From assembly GCF_014836335.1 (NCBI RefSeq), contig NZ_JACSRA010000004.1, positions 121,743 through 185,742 on the forward strand: 64,000 nucleotides of DNA, in the 5' to 3' direction. Below, in pieces: positions 1-8,090 of the stretch. The position numbers and the translations under genes were made by a program. This stretch comes from Clostridium cibarium (GTDB taxonomy: Bacteria; Bacillota; Clostridia; Clostridiales; Clostridiaceae). The notes below the pieces were generated by a model. That model was not told where the DNA came from and ran no database searches. It saw only the letters and a program-made list of their open reading frames with translations. How positions within the stretch are numbered: the first letter of the stretch is position 1; each line of letters begins with the position of its first letter.

Positions 1-15
1 CTATTCTCCTAGATT

Positions 16-171
16 TTAACGTCCCCTACGAGATGTTGTGATTATATATTCATTGTCTGTAAACTCATAGTCAGAAGTAGGGGTGTTAAATGATTTGTTT
101 GGAGTTGGCATCTTTGTATTTGCCGAATGAATTACTCCTGAAGTTCTTTTTTTCTTGTCATTTTTGCTCAT
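16..171 (-). CDS. Small basic hypothetical protein (51 aa)
   Basis: Not recognised. A 51-residue, Lys/Arg/Thr/Ser-rich, soluble and probably poorly structured protein that begins MSKNDKKKRTS and ends TTSRRGR. The frame extends 17 residues further upstream, but an AAGGAG ribosome site lies 8 bases before the Met at 171, so this start is preferred. It stands alone on the minus strand. No signal peptide or membrane segment is visible, and no function can be assigned. Confidence 0.6.
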   Translation of the reverse strand: MSKNDKKKRTSGVIHSANTKMPTPNKSFNTPTSDYEFTDNEYIITTSRRGR

Positions 172-314
172 AATATCACTCCTTATAAATATATTATTTC
201 TTAGATTCATTATAATAGTCATGAAAATTTGTTTTCTTAAATAGAAAATTAGTTTAATTTATGATAATATAAAGATGTTGGGACTCATATATTTATATTT
301 AGGGGGGAAATATT

Positions 315-701
315 ATGGCTAAAGTAATTGGTTGTAGTTTAATAATTAAGGATGACTTTCACAATATTTTATTGTTAAAGAAGAAAGTCAAAAGAGGAGA
401 AGTCGAAGTTTGGTCTTTGTTAACACAAAAACTTAGGGGAAAGGAAAGCCATGATAAATGTATTGCTAGAGGTGCAAAAGATATATTAAAATCTGTTATA
501 TTTGATGTGGAACCAGTTAAAGAATACATAGTAAATTCAGATGAAGATGAATGCGTTATGGTTTATACAGGTAGAATAAAAGAGAAAGCTGTACTCGATA
601 AAGCATATAAAGAATGTAAGTGGATTGGATATAGAAACTTAGAAGACTATAATATTTTGCCATATGAAAAACAAATTTTATTAGATTTTTTTGAAAAGTA
701 G
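315..701 (+). CDS. Nudix-fold protein with a degenerate catalytic box
   Basis: The 128-residue length and the order of segments (N-terminal strand, a VWSLLTQKLRGKE stretch, a helix, and the C-terminal strand CKWIGYRNLEDY) fit the Nudix hydrolase fold. The Nudix box normally reads GX5EX7REUXEEXGU. Here the Gly and first Glu seem kept (LRGKE), but the REUXEE core is replaced by residues like RGAKDILKS, so the metal-binding glutamates are missing. It may bind a nucleotide-like ligand without cleaving it. The strong site AGGGGGGAAA precedes the ATG. Monocistronic by position. Fold assignment is from pattern only. Confidence 0.6.
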   Translation: MAKVIGCSLIIKDDFHNILLLKKKVKRGEVEVWSLLTQKLRGKESHDKCIARGAKDILKSVIFDVEPVKEYIVNSDEDECVMVYTGRIKEKAVLDKAYKECKWIGYRNLEDYNILPYEKQILLDFFEK

Positions 702-750
702 ATATAAATTCTTTTAAAGAAGGGAGCTAAATTAATATTAGCTCCCTAAA

Positions 751-1725
751 TTATATATTAATTATTCGAATTTTATCATAAATTAAGGGATAAACTTCAC
801 TTAAGGGATAATTAAGTTTATTAAAGCTGTGGCAACAATATAAACAATTACCATCAGGAAAAGTTTCAGTTATAATTCCTGAATGAGAAAAAAAACCTTT
901 CTTTATAGAGTGAAATTGAATAATGGCTGCTGGTTGTGTATGGAGTGAAGAACTAGTTTTTCTAAAGCCATTTTCTAAAAGAAAGTAATATAATTCATTT
1001 ACTCTTATCCAAGTAGTTGTATATGGCTTCCATGTTAATGATAATGGTAGTCCTCCAAAGTGGAGACACTGGGAAATAAAATTGGTACAGTCTCCACCAT
1101 CGCTATCAAAGTTCTTATATGCCTTGTTGGGAATAAGTGCATATTGTTGTGCATATTCAATCATTTTCTTTTTATCTAAAGAAAAATTTGATTGCACATT
1201 ATTATCTCTATTAATATCTAAGGTATTATCAAGAAATTTTTCGTAAAATAAATTTATGTCTCTTACATTCTTGTACCAGAGTTGTATTGGTAAGTTATTT
1301 TTTAATCTAATTAAGATATCCTTTTCACTAGGGAAGTTTCTGGCTAGGGAATCGTATTCAATTGGGGATTCTTCTTTATTGCACATATATAATATTTTCA
1401 TATCTTTTATTATAAAGAGATATTCAATTTCTTCTTTACATGTATGTTCCACAGATGAATCTATGAAAGAGAATGAGTGGTGAAATTTACTTAATAGCAT
1501 AACGTAATTGTCTGTCTTTATAATTTTTAGTTTCTTTAATGTATAGTTATTCTTGTGAACTATTGTGTTTAATTTAGATCTCCATAAAGATTGAAATTTT
1601 TTCTTTAACATTATGAAATCAATAAGATCTTTATTAGATATAAATTCATTTAGTTTATTATATCTTCCGTTTTTATAAGGTTCTTTAAAAGTGTTAATAA
1701 ATCTATATAAAAATAGTCTAAGCAT
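751..1725 (-). CDS. Putative amidase-domain protein (Amidase_6 type)
   Basis: A 324-residue protein. The last 140 residues match the Amidase_6 family of cysteine amidases: a YAQQYA helix, then GGDCTNFISQCLHFGGLPL with the likely catalytic Cys, and a later SHSGI segment with the likely His. The N-terminal 180 residues are charged and not recognised. No export signal is obvious, although the first residues are hydrophobic/basic (MLRLFLYRF). A GGAGG site lies 5-6 bases before the ATG. In clostridia such domains often act on cell-wall peptides; the substrate here is unknown. Confidence 0.75.
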   Translation of the reverse strand: MLRLFLYRFINTFKEPYKNGRYNKLNEFISNKDLIDFIMLKKKFQSLWRSKLNTIVHKNNYTLKKLKIIKTDNYVMLLSKFHHSFSFIDSSVEHTCKEEIEYLFIIKDMKILYMCNKEESPIEYDSLARNFPSEKDILIRLKNNLPIQLWYKNVRDINLFYEKFLDNTLDINRDNNVQSNFSLDKKKMIEYAQQYALIPNKAYKNFDSDGGDCTNFISQCLHFGGLPLSLTWKPYTTTWIRVNELYYFLLENGFRKTSSSLHTQPAAIIQFHSIKKGFFSHSGIITETFPDGNCLYCCHSFNKLNYPLSEVYPLIYDKIRIINI

Positions 1726-1875
1726 TAAATTCCTCCAATTTATTCAGAGATTTTATAGTTAATATATGTTTCTAGCCATTTAAGAGTTACAGTGGTATAA
1801 TATTCAAGAGTTCATTAGATTATCATATTATGATGAAATTTGATTATACAAAATGTTAAAAGAGAGGAATTTAAT

Positions 1876-2094
1876 ATGAAAACAATTTTTATTGTCGTAA
1901 TATTTTTTATGGTTTTGTTTAATTTCTTTTGCTTTGTTCAAAGTAGAAAGTACTTAAAAAATGTTACTGGAAATGATGAAGAATCAAATAAGAACTATGA
2001 AAAAGCATTAAGGTTTATTAAAATATCTGTAGTTATATCTGTATTTATATGTTTGGTAGGTGCTACTGCAGTAATATTTATACAAATATTATAG
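1876..2094 (+). CDS. Small two-helix membrane protein (72 aa)
   Basis: Not recognised. Two hydrophobic segments (about residues 3-21 and 47-70) flank a polar loop rich in Lys, Asn and Glu, as in a small integral membrane protein. The frame opens 36 bases earlier, but AGAGAGGAAT sits just before the Met at 1876, which fixes the start. A strong intrinsic terminator follows at once, so it is probably a single-gene transcript. Confidence 0.65.
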   Translation: MKTIFIVVIFFMVLFNFFCFVQSRKYLKNVTGNDEESNKNYEKALRFIKISVVISVFICLVGATAVIFIQIL

Positions 2095-2103
2095 TTTTTT
2101 ATA

Positions 2104-2151
2104 ACTGCTTGAAAGCTAGTATTTATATCCTAGTTTTCAAGCAGTTTTTTT
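2104..2151 (+). terminator. Intrinsic terminator
   Basis: Stem ACTGCTTGAAA pairs with TTTTCAAGCAGT and is followed by a run of seven T. It ends the small membrane-protein transcript and separates it from the rubrerythrin gene. Confidence 0.85.
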
Positions 2152-2157
2152 ACCTTT

Positions 2158-2172
2158 TTAGTATTATTATGT
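2158..2172. promoter_or_regulatory. Possible PerR box
   Basis: The 15 bases from 2158 match 11 of 15 positions of the PerR consensus (a TTATAAT-N-ATTATAA dyad). Clostridial reverse rubrerythrin genes are known PerR targets, and the site lies about 50 bases before this one. The match is imperfect in an A/T-rich stretch, so confidence is modest. Confidence 0.35.
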
Positions 2173-2219
2173 GAAATTTAGGAATAATAAATTTAGATTG
2201 ATTTTTAGGAGGGTATTAA

Positions 2220-2777
2220 ATGAAAAAATATGTTTGTACAATTTGTGGATATATTCATGAAGGAAATGAGCCACCAGAGATTTGTCCTATCTGTAAAGCA
2301 GATAAAAATAAGTTTAAAGAAATTAAGGATGAAATGAATTGGGCAGATGAACATGTTATTGGAGTTGGAAGAGATTTAAGTTCAGATATAATTGAAGATT
2401 TGAGGGCAAATTTTATGGGTGAATGCACAGAGGTTGGAATGTATTTAGCCATGAGTCGTCAGGCGGATCGAGAAGGTTATCCAGAAGTGGGGGAAGCCTA
2501 TAAGAGGATAGCTTTTGAAGAGGCAGATCACGCATCAAAGTTTGCTGAAATATTAGGAGAAGTTGTAGTAGCTGATACAAAATCTAATTTAGAAGCTAGA
2601 GTTGAGGCTGAGTATGGAGCTTGCGAGGGGAAGAAGAAATTAGCTGATAAAGCTAAGGAACAAAATTTAGATTCTATACATGATACTGTTCATGAAATGT
2701 GTAAAGATGAAGCGAGGCATGGGAGAGCTTTTAAAGGCTTATTAGATAGATATTTTAATGATAGGAGAGATAGCTAA
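2220..2777 (+). CDS. Reverse rubrerythrin (NADH peroxidase component)
   Basis: Domain order is inverted relative to classical rubrerythrin. A rubredoxin-like iron site comes first (CTICGY near residue 6 and CPIC near 22), and the ferritin-like diiron domain follows (about 50-180), with Glu/His ligands in [25 protein letters not shown] and [10 protein letters not shown]. In Clostridium this protein reduces hydrogen peroxide and oxygen with electrons from NADH oxidoreductase and rubredoxin, and is strongly induced by air through PerR. Length (185) is normal. A GGAGGG site precedes the ATG, and the stop overlaps the next start by one base. Confidence 0.93.
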   Translation: MKKYVCTICGYIHEGNEPPEICPICKADKNKFKEIKDEMNWADEHVIGVGRDLSSDIIEDLRANFMGECTEVGMYLAMSRQADREGYPEVGEAYKRIAFEEADHASKFAEILGEVVVADTKSNLEARVEAEYGACEGKKKLADKAKEQNLDSIHDTVHEMCKDEARHGRAFKGLLDRYFNDRRDS

Positions 2778-3094
2778 TGGATAGAATTGAGTGTAGTGTA
2801 ACAAGTTGTTCGCATAATAAAGGCCATGTTTGCTATTCAAACAGAGTAAATATTGGAGGGAAATCGGCAGAAAAGGAAGGTCAAACTTGCTGTGGATCAT
2901 TTTTGAATAGAGTTCTGTATAGTGATCTTACAAATAACACAAATAGTCAAGGATCCTGCGATACTCTTGTTTGCTTTGTTAAGTCATGTAGATATAATGA
3001 GAATACTTTATGTGATTTGAAGCAAATTCATGTGGGGGGAAATTCAGCAGAAATTTACGATGAGACATTGTGTGAAAGTTTTGATAAAAAATAA
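2777..3094 (+). CDS. DUF1540 protein with two Cys-rich repeats
   Basis: Two copies of the DUF1540 motif can be read: residues about 5-42 (CSVTSCSHN ... C ... NIGGKSAE ... CCGSF) and about 67-102 (CFVKSCRYN ... C ... HVGGNSAE ... CESF). Each has four Cys spaced as in a small metal-binding unit. DUF1540 proteins are common in spore-forming anaerobes; their function is not known. Its ATG overlaps the rubrerythrin stop (TAATG), so the two are translationally coupled, which suggests a link to oxidative stress or metal handling. That link is inference. Confidence 0.8.
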   Translation: MDRIECSVTSCSHNKGHVCYSNRVNIGGKSAEKEGQTCCGSFLNRVLYSDLTNNTNSQGSCDTLVCFVKSCRYNENTLCDLKQIHVGGNSAEIYDETLCESFDKK

Positions 3095-3203
3095 ATGCTT
3101 CTATAGATTATTAATATATGATAATTCCAATTATATCATAGTTTATTCGTTGGTTTTTTGTAAAAACTACATATGACAATGAATATATGGAGGTGATATA
3201 AGG

Positions 3204-3350
3204 ATGAAAAACAAAAATATGAGCAATATAAAAGGAAAAATGAGAAGAAGAGAAGCAAAAGAAAACTTGTTAATGGAGTTAGCAGAAGATATGATGGATT
3301 TTGTTATGAAAACTAAAACATTTAAAAAAATGAAAAAAAGGCTAAAATAA
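3204..3350 (+). CDS. Small highly basic protein (48 aa)
   Basis: A short reading frame with an excellent ribosome site (GGAGGTGA, 7 bases before the ATG). The product is very rich in Lys, Arg and Met. It has a central amphipathic helix (ENLLMELAEDMMDFVM) between basic ends. It may bind nucleic acid or a membrane surface; no family is recognised. Coding status rests on the ribosome site and the helical pattern. Confidence 0.5.
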   Translation: MKNKNMSNIKGKMRRREAKENLLMELAEDMMDFVMKTKTFKKMKKRLK

Positions 3351-3430
3351 TAAATTGTAATTAATAGAATCGTAATAAAAAAAGGAAAAAAATCACATAA
3401 CTTTAATATTTTCGTTTGTTGAGTAATTAA

Positions 3431-3460
3431 TTGACAAATAATTGAATTGCATGCTATTCT
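3431..3460 (+). promoter_or_regulatory. Sigma-A promoter of the amino-acid island
   Basis: TTGACA at 3431-3436 and TATTCT at 3455-3460, 18 bases apart, with TG one base before the -10 (extended -10). Transcription would start near 3467 and run straight into the leader hairpin at 3494. Confidence 0.6.
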
Positions 3461-3493
3461 TTAGTTAATAAGAGAAAAGAAGCGTATGACGAA

Positions 3494-3534
3494 GATGTCA
3501 TGAAATACTAAAAGTATTTCTGGCATCTTTTTTT
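3494..3534 (+). terminator. Leader terminator with competing upstream hairpin
   Basis: Arms at 3494-3509 and 3513-3527 form about 15 base pairs with one bulge, followed by seven T. It lies downstream of the promoter and before the first gene of the operon, so it is a leader attenuator or a barrier. ATGAC (3486-3490) can pair with GTCAT (3497-3501), which would use part of the terminator's 5' arm: a simple terminator/antiterminator choice. Confidence 0.6.
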
Positions 3535-3543
3535 ATTAAGTTT

Positions 3544-3551
3544 TGTATACA
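3544..3551. promoter_or_regulatory. Possible GntR-family operator
   Basis: The palindrome TGTATACA resembles operators of FadR/FCD-type GntR regulators (TTGTATACAA-like). It lies 36 bases before the deiminase-like gene, and an FCD-type GntR gene is second in the operon, so autoregulation is plausible. An 8-bp palindrome can arise by chance here. Confidence 0.35.
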
Positions 3552-3586
3552 GAGTGCAGAATTCTAAATAATTAAGGAGTAGTAAT

Positions 3587-4432
3587 ATGAAGAAAGTATT
3601 TGTAAAAAATTCAAGTGGTGTGTTAAAGAAAGTGCTAATGTGTAGGCCGACTTTTCTTAAAGCTGTTCCTATAAATGAAATTGCAAGAAAGTGGCAGGAT
3701 GTAGGTTTAGATGTAGAGATAATGGAAAAAGAGCATAGGGAGCTTGTCAAAGCCTTCGAAGATAATGGAGTAGAGGTTGTAATGGTTGAAGCAGATTCAA
3801 GGCGTGGAAATTCAGTTTTTTCTAGAGATTTTGGAGGGTGTATAAGAGAAGGATATATACTAGGAAGATTTAAGGAGCCGGTACGTTTTTTAGAAAGAGA
3901 TGTATATGAAGAGAAGATGAAAGAGTTAAATATACCAAAGGTTGCAGAATGTAAAAATGGATTATTTGAAGGAGGAGATTTTACATTTTTAGATAATGAT
4001 ACATTAGCAATTGGTATCGTTGAAAGAAGTAATGAAGAAGGAATTGAAGAGATACGAAAATCTTTATCTAAATATGGATATAAGGTAATAGAAGTTCCTT
4101 GTGACAAAAAGTATTTACATTTAGATTTATGTTTTAATCTAGTTGATGAAAAACTTGCAGTAGCATACAGAGATGGTTTGCCAGAAACTTTTTTGAAAGT
4201 ATTAGATGAAAAGGGAATAGCTACAATTAGTATTACAGAGGAATGTGTGTTTAAACATGGGTGCAATTTACAATCAATAGGAGATAAAAGGGTAATATCA
4301 TTAAAAAGCAATGGTTATGTTAATGAGGAGCTTAGGAAAAGAGGATTTAAGGTGATTGAATTAGATATAACTGAAATACTAAAAGCAGGTGGGGGACCAC
4401 ATTGCATGACTTTTCCATTAAGTAGATTGTAA
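3587..4432 (+). CDS. Arginine deiminase / dimethylargininase-like hydrolase
   Basis: A guanidino-group-modifying enzyme (pentein fold), 281 residues. Family signatures are in order: SRDFG (Asp81), LFEGGDF (Glu128), HLDLCFN (His178) and GGGPHCMTFPL (Cys273, the expected nucleophile). The length is that of DDAH or short ADI-like enzymes, not the 400-residue arginine deiminase of the ADI pathway, and no ornithine carbamoyltransferase or carbamate kinase is nearby. The substrate is therefore probably arginine or a substituted guanidino compound, releasing ammonia or an amine. First gene of the island, with an AAGGAG site. Confidence 0.8.
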   Translation: MKKVFVKNSSGVLKKVLMCRPTFLKAVPINEIARKWQDVGLDVEIMEKEHRELVKAFEDNGVEVVMVEADSRRGNSVFSRDFGGCIREGYILGRFKEPVRFLERDVYEEKMKELNIPKVAECKNGLFEGGDFTFLDNDTLAIGIVERSNEEGIEEIRKSLSKYGYKVIEVPCDKKYLHLDLCFNLVDEKLAVAYRDGLPETFLKVLDEKGIATISITEECVFKHGCNLQSIGDKRVISLKSNGYVNEELRKRGFKVIELDITEILKAGGGPHCMTFPLSRL

Positions 4433-4459
4433 TTAACTTGAAAGAGGAGTGAATAATAT

Positions 4460-5113
4460 ATGGGGAGGCTTGAGGTAATAAAGAAGAACCAAACATTATC
4501 TGATAAAGCGTATGAAGTTATAAAAGAAGCAATAATATCGAATAAGTTAAAACCTGGGGAAGTACTTGGTGAAGAGAAATTGGCATATCAACTTAAAATA
4601 AGTAGAACTCCAATAAAAGCTGCTCTTTTAAGGCTTGTATATGAAGAAATTGCAGAAGTTAATGAAAGTAAAAATGTTGTTGTTTCAGATATAACTAAGC
4701 AAGATATCGATAATATAACAATAGTTAGAAAATCGTTAGAACCTTTAGCAGTTTTACTTCTAGCTAATAATCTAAAAAATAGAGAAATTAAAATATTAAG
4801 AGAGATTTTAAAAGAACAATCAAAAATGGTGTATGAAAAAAATAATAAGGATTATATTGAATTAGATTATGAGTTTCATATAAAAATAGCTGAATTTAGT
4901 AAAAATTCATTTTTGATAGATATGGTGAAAAAAGCAAATTTAATTACTAAAAGATTTTTAATTTTATCTGGAACAGTATCTAACTATAATAGAATAGCAA
5001 ATGATGAACATTTAAAAATAATAGAGTATTTGGAGAATAAAAAGTATACATTAGCAAGTGAAGCAATGCGAGAACACCTTGATAACGTAAATATGAGAAT
5101 GTTAAAACATTAA
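4460..5113 (+). CDS. GntR-family regulator, FCD subfamily
   Basis: The N-terminal winged helix (about residues 12-78) contains KLAYQLKISRTPIKAALLRL, the typical recognition helix. The C-terminal all-helical FCD-like domain (about 85-215) has DYEFHIKIAE and a late DEHLKIIEYLE, which carry the usual ligand-site His/Asp residues. FCD regulators sense small organic acids or amino acids. It sits 27 bases after the deiminase-like gene and probably controls this operon, perhaps through the palindrome at 3544. 217 residues, normal length. Confidence 0.88.
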   Translation: MGRLEVIKKNQTLSDKAYEVIKEAIISNKLKPGEVLGEEKLAYQLKISRTPIKAALLRLVYEEIAEVNESKNVVVSDITKQDIDNITIVRKSLEPLAVLLLANNLKNREIKILREILKEQSKMVYEKNNKDYIELDYEFHIKIAEFSKNSFLIDMVKKANLITKRFLILSGTVSNYNRIANDEHLKIIEYLENKKYTLASEAMREHLDNVNMRMLKH

Positions 5114-5139
5114 TTTAGGAAAGGAATTAAATTCATAAT

Positions 5140-6780
5140 ATGTATGAGGAAATATTAGATTTAACTAAAAAATTAGTCAATATACCTAGCGTAAATAATA
5201 CAGTTGGAGAAAAAAATATAGCCTGTTTTATTGAAAAATATTTAAGAGCAATTCCTTATTTTAAAAAGTATCCTACAAGAGTATTTCTAGGAAAATTAAA
5301 TGATTCTTTAGACAGAAGAAATGTATTTGCTTTGATTAAAGGAGAAGGAGGAATTAGCAATAACACAATAATTTTACATGGGCATATGGATACTGTTGAT
5401 GTAGATGATTTTGGAAATATTAGATCTCTAGCTTTTAATTGTGAAAAGTTAGAAGAGAAATTAAAGGAATTGGAATTGCAAGATGAAGTTGAAAGTGATT
5501 TAGAATCAGAAAAGTGGCTTTTTGGCAGAGGTGCTTGTGACATGAAAAGCGGTGTTGCAGTTTTCCTGGTGATAATAAAAAAATTAAGTGAGTTAGTTGA
5601 AAAAATAGATGGAAATATACTTTTATCGATTAATCCTGTAGAAGAAAATTCGCATACAGGCATTATTAAGGCATTAGATACTTTTAATGAATTAAAAGAA
5701 AAGGAAAAATTAAATTATCTTTTTGCAATAAATAATGATTATATATGCCCATTATATCCGGGTGATAAAACAAGGTATATCTACACAGGATCTGTAGGAA
5801 AACTATTGCCATGTTTCTATATACAAGGTAAAGAAACACATGTGGGACAATGTTTTGAGGGATTTGATGCTTCTACTATTGCAAGTGAATTAATAAGACA
5901 AATTAATTTAAATATAGATTTTTGTGATGTATACGAAGGTGAGTATACTTTGCCACCATCTGTTTTAAAGATAAAAGATTTAAAAAAGCAATATAATGTC
6001 CAAACTGCTTTTGAAAGCTTTGTTTATTTTAATTATTTTGTTCACAATGAGTCTATTAGTAATATTATAAGAAAATTAAAAAAGGTTAGCTTGAGAACAT
6101 TTGAAAATGTACTAGCTTTAATTAATGAAAATTATAAAAAATACTGTAATATTACAGGAATTGGTTATGAAGAGATAAATTACAAAGTACAAGTCATGGA
6201 ATATGATGAACTTTATGAGTTTGCTAAAGATAAATATTCAGGAAATCTGGAATGTATGATTGATAATCTTACAGATAAGTTTTTAGAAAATGGAGAAGAT
6301 GTAAGGGAAATATCTCTAAAGATCACCAAAAAATTAATCGAAATATCTGATATTAAAATTCCAACAATAGTAATTTTTTTTGCAGCTCCATATTGTCCAC
6401 ATAACACTCTTAAAAAGGAGATAGAAGAAGAAAGAGAGTTATTTGATGAAATTAGTGAAATAGCAAAAGAGTTTGAAATAATTAGTGGTGAAGAGTATAA
6501 AGTTATGAGATTTTTCCCGAGTTTAACAGATAGTAGCTATTTAAAGGTTGATGACGATTATGAATCAATTGAAAGGTTATTTAGAAATTTTCCGGAATAT
6601 ATGAAATTATACAATGTACCAATAGAATTAGCTAAAGAACTTAATATACCAGGAATAAACTATGGATGTTTTGGTAAGGATGCTCACAAGTGGACCGAAA
6701 GAGTATATAAGCCCTATTCTTTTGATGTTTTACCAAAGCTCATTATGAAAACATTAGAAAGATATTTAATAAGGGGGTAA
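5140..6780 (+). CDS. rocB: RocB-like M20-family metallopeptidase
   Basis: A 546-residue zinc hydrolase of the M20/ArgE type with the long insertion seen in RocB of Bacillus (arginine utilisation, exact reaction unknown). Visible metal-site motifs are HGHMDTVD (His82), GRGACDMKSG (Asp134) and NPVEEN (catalytic/metal glutamates). A late Asp/His pair lies in the C-terminal GCFGKDAHKWTERV. It likely cleaves an amide bond of an amino-acid derivative. The ribosome site (GGAAAGGA) is 14 bases from the ATG, rather far. The symbol reflects family resemblance, not proven function. Confidence 0.78.
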   Translation: MYEEILDLTKKLVNIPSVNNTVGEKNIACFIEKYLRAIPYFKKYPTRVFLGKLNDSLDRRNVFALIKGEGGISNNTIILHGHMDTVDVDDFGNIRSLAFNCEKLEEKLKELELQDEVESDLESEKWLFGRGACDMKSGVAVFLVIIKKLSELVEKIDGNILLSINPVEENSHTGIIKALDTFNELKEKEKLNYLFAINNDYICPLYPGDKTRYIYTGSVGKLLPCFYIQGKETHVGQCFEGFDASTIASELIRQINLNIDFCDVYEGEYTLPPSVLKIKDLKKQYNVQTAFESFVYFNYFVHNESISNIIRKLKKVSLRTFENVLALINENYKKYCNITGIGYEEINYKVQVMEYDELYEFAKDKYSGNLECMIDNLTDKFLENGEDVREISLKITKKLIEISDIKIPTIVIFFAAPYCPHNTLKKEIEEERELFDEISEIAKEFEIISGEEYKVMRFFPSLTDSSYLKVDDDYESIERLFRNFPEYMKLYNVPIELAKELNIPGINYGCFGKDAHKWTERVYKPYSFDVLPKLIMKTLERYLIRG

Positions 6781-6784
6781 TAAT

Positions 6785-8056
6785 ATGGAGAGCTTATATG
6801 AAAGATGTAAAAAAGTCATGCCGCCAGTAAGTGGTAGAGCCACTACTTTAGGGGTTTTAGGTGGTAAAGGAAGCTATTTAATAACAGAAGATGGAAGAAA
6901 AATTCTTGATTTTGCTAGTGGGGTCGCTGTTTGTAATTTGGGACACAATAATGAAAAGATAGTTAAGGCAGCTATAGATCAAGTAAATACTTTAATACAT
7001 GGGGGCCATAATGTAGTTTATTATGAATCCTATGTAGCTTTAGCAGAAAAGTTAGTTGAAATAACAGGTGGAGATACCATGGTGTATTTTAGTAATAGCG
7101 GAGCTGAAGCAAATGAAGGAGCTTTAAAGCTTGCTAAGTATATTACTAAAAGACCTGGAATAATAGCATTTAAGGGTTCTTTTCATGGCAGGACTTTAGG
7201 GACAACTTCTATAACTACTTCTAATTCTGAGTATAGAAAGAACTATGAGGGACTTTTACCATCAGTTTATTTTGCTGAATATCCATATTTATATAGGACT
7301 TCTTATAAATACGATGGTAGAAATTGCCCTAAAGAATATTTTGAACAATTTAATGATATATTCAAAAAAATAATTGAACCATATTCAGTAGCAGCCATAA
7401 TTATGGAGCCAATTCAAGGAGAAGGTGGTTATATAGTACCTCCAGTGGAATTTTTAAAATATGTAAGAGAAATCTGTGATAGATATGGAATTATGTTAAT
7501 ATTTGATGAAGTGCAAACTGGTTTTGGAAGAACAGGGAAGATGTTTGCATATGAACATTTTGGAGTAAGGCCAGATATTTTTACTACAGCAAAAGGAATT
7601 GCATCAGGATTTCCATTAAGTGCAATAGTAGCAAAGAAAAAATATATGGAAAATTGGGTGGCTGGAGCTCATGGAGGCACATTTGGAGGAAATCCAGTTT
7701 CTTGTGCAGCTGCATTAAAAACCATTGAGGTATTACAAGAAGAAGCTATAGAAAATTGTAGTAAGATGGGGAGAATTTTAAAATCAAAGCTTGAAAGTTT
7801 AATGAAAAAATACAAATGTATTGGAGAAGTTAGAGGCATTGGATTAATGTTAGCTATAGAGATAGTAGATGAAGACGGTAATCCAAACACAGATTTTACA
7901 AAGAAGATAATATTATCATCTTTAGAGAAAGGACTATTGTTACTTTCTTGCGGATGTTATAAAAATGTAGTGAGATTTATAGCACCTACTACAGTTAGTG
8001 AGGAAGAAATAGATAAGGCAATTACTATTTTAGACAATGTCTTAGAAAAGCTATAG
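6785..8056 (+). CDS. Class III PLP aminotransferase (GabT/ArgD/RocD family)
   Basis: 423 residues with all class III hallmarks: NSGAEANEGALKLA (105-118), SFHGRT, EPIQGEGGY (208-216), the cofactor-binding aspartate in IFDEVQTGFGRTG, and the Schiff-base Lys270 in TTAKGIASG. Family members transfer the terminal amino group of 4-aminobutyrate, ornithine or similar omega-amino acids to 2-oxoglutarate. In this operon it could process ornithine, citrulline-like or guanidino products. The start lies 4 bases after the RocB stop. Substrate not decidable from sequence. Confidence 0.87.
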   Translation: MESLYERCKKVMPPVSGRATTLGVLGGKGSYLITEDGRKILDFASGVAVCNLGHNNEKIVKAAIDQVNTLIHGGHNVVYYESYVALAEKLVEITGGDTMVYFSNSGAEANEGALKLAKYITKRPGIIAFKGSFHGRTLGTTSITTSNSEYRKNYEGLLPSVYFAEYPYLYRTSYKYDGRNCPKEYFEQFNDIFKKIIEPYSVAAIIMEPIQGEGGYIVPPVEFLKYVREICDRYGIMLIFDEVQTGFGRTGKMFAYEHFGVRPDIFTTAKGIASGFPLSAIVAKKKYMENWVAGAHGGTFGGNPVSCAAALKTIEVLQEEAIENCSKMGRILKSKLESLMKKYKCIGEVRGIGLMLAIEIVDEDGNPNTDFTKKIILSSLEKGLLLLSCGCYKNVVRFIAPTTVSEEEIDKAITILDNVLEKL

Positions 8057-8090
8057 ACAGTTATTTTATATAAAATAAATGGAGGTAAAA

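Noticed and set aside
3508..4311. 267-codon minus-strand open frame
   Set aside because: It is antisense to the deiminase-like gene, has Ser/Leu-rich low-information sequence and no ribosome site; the plus-strand gene has clear family motifs.
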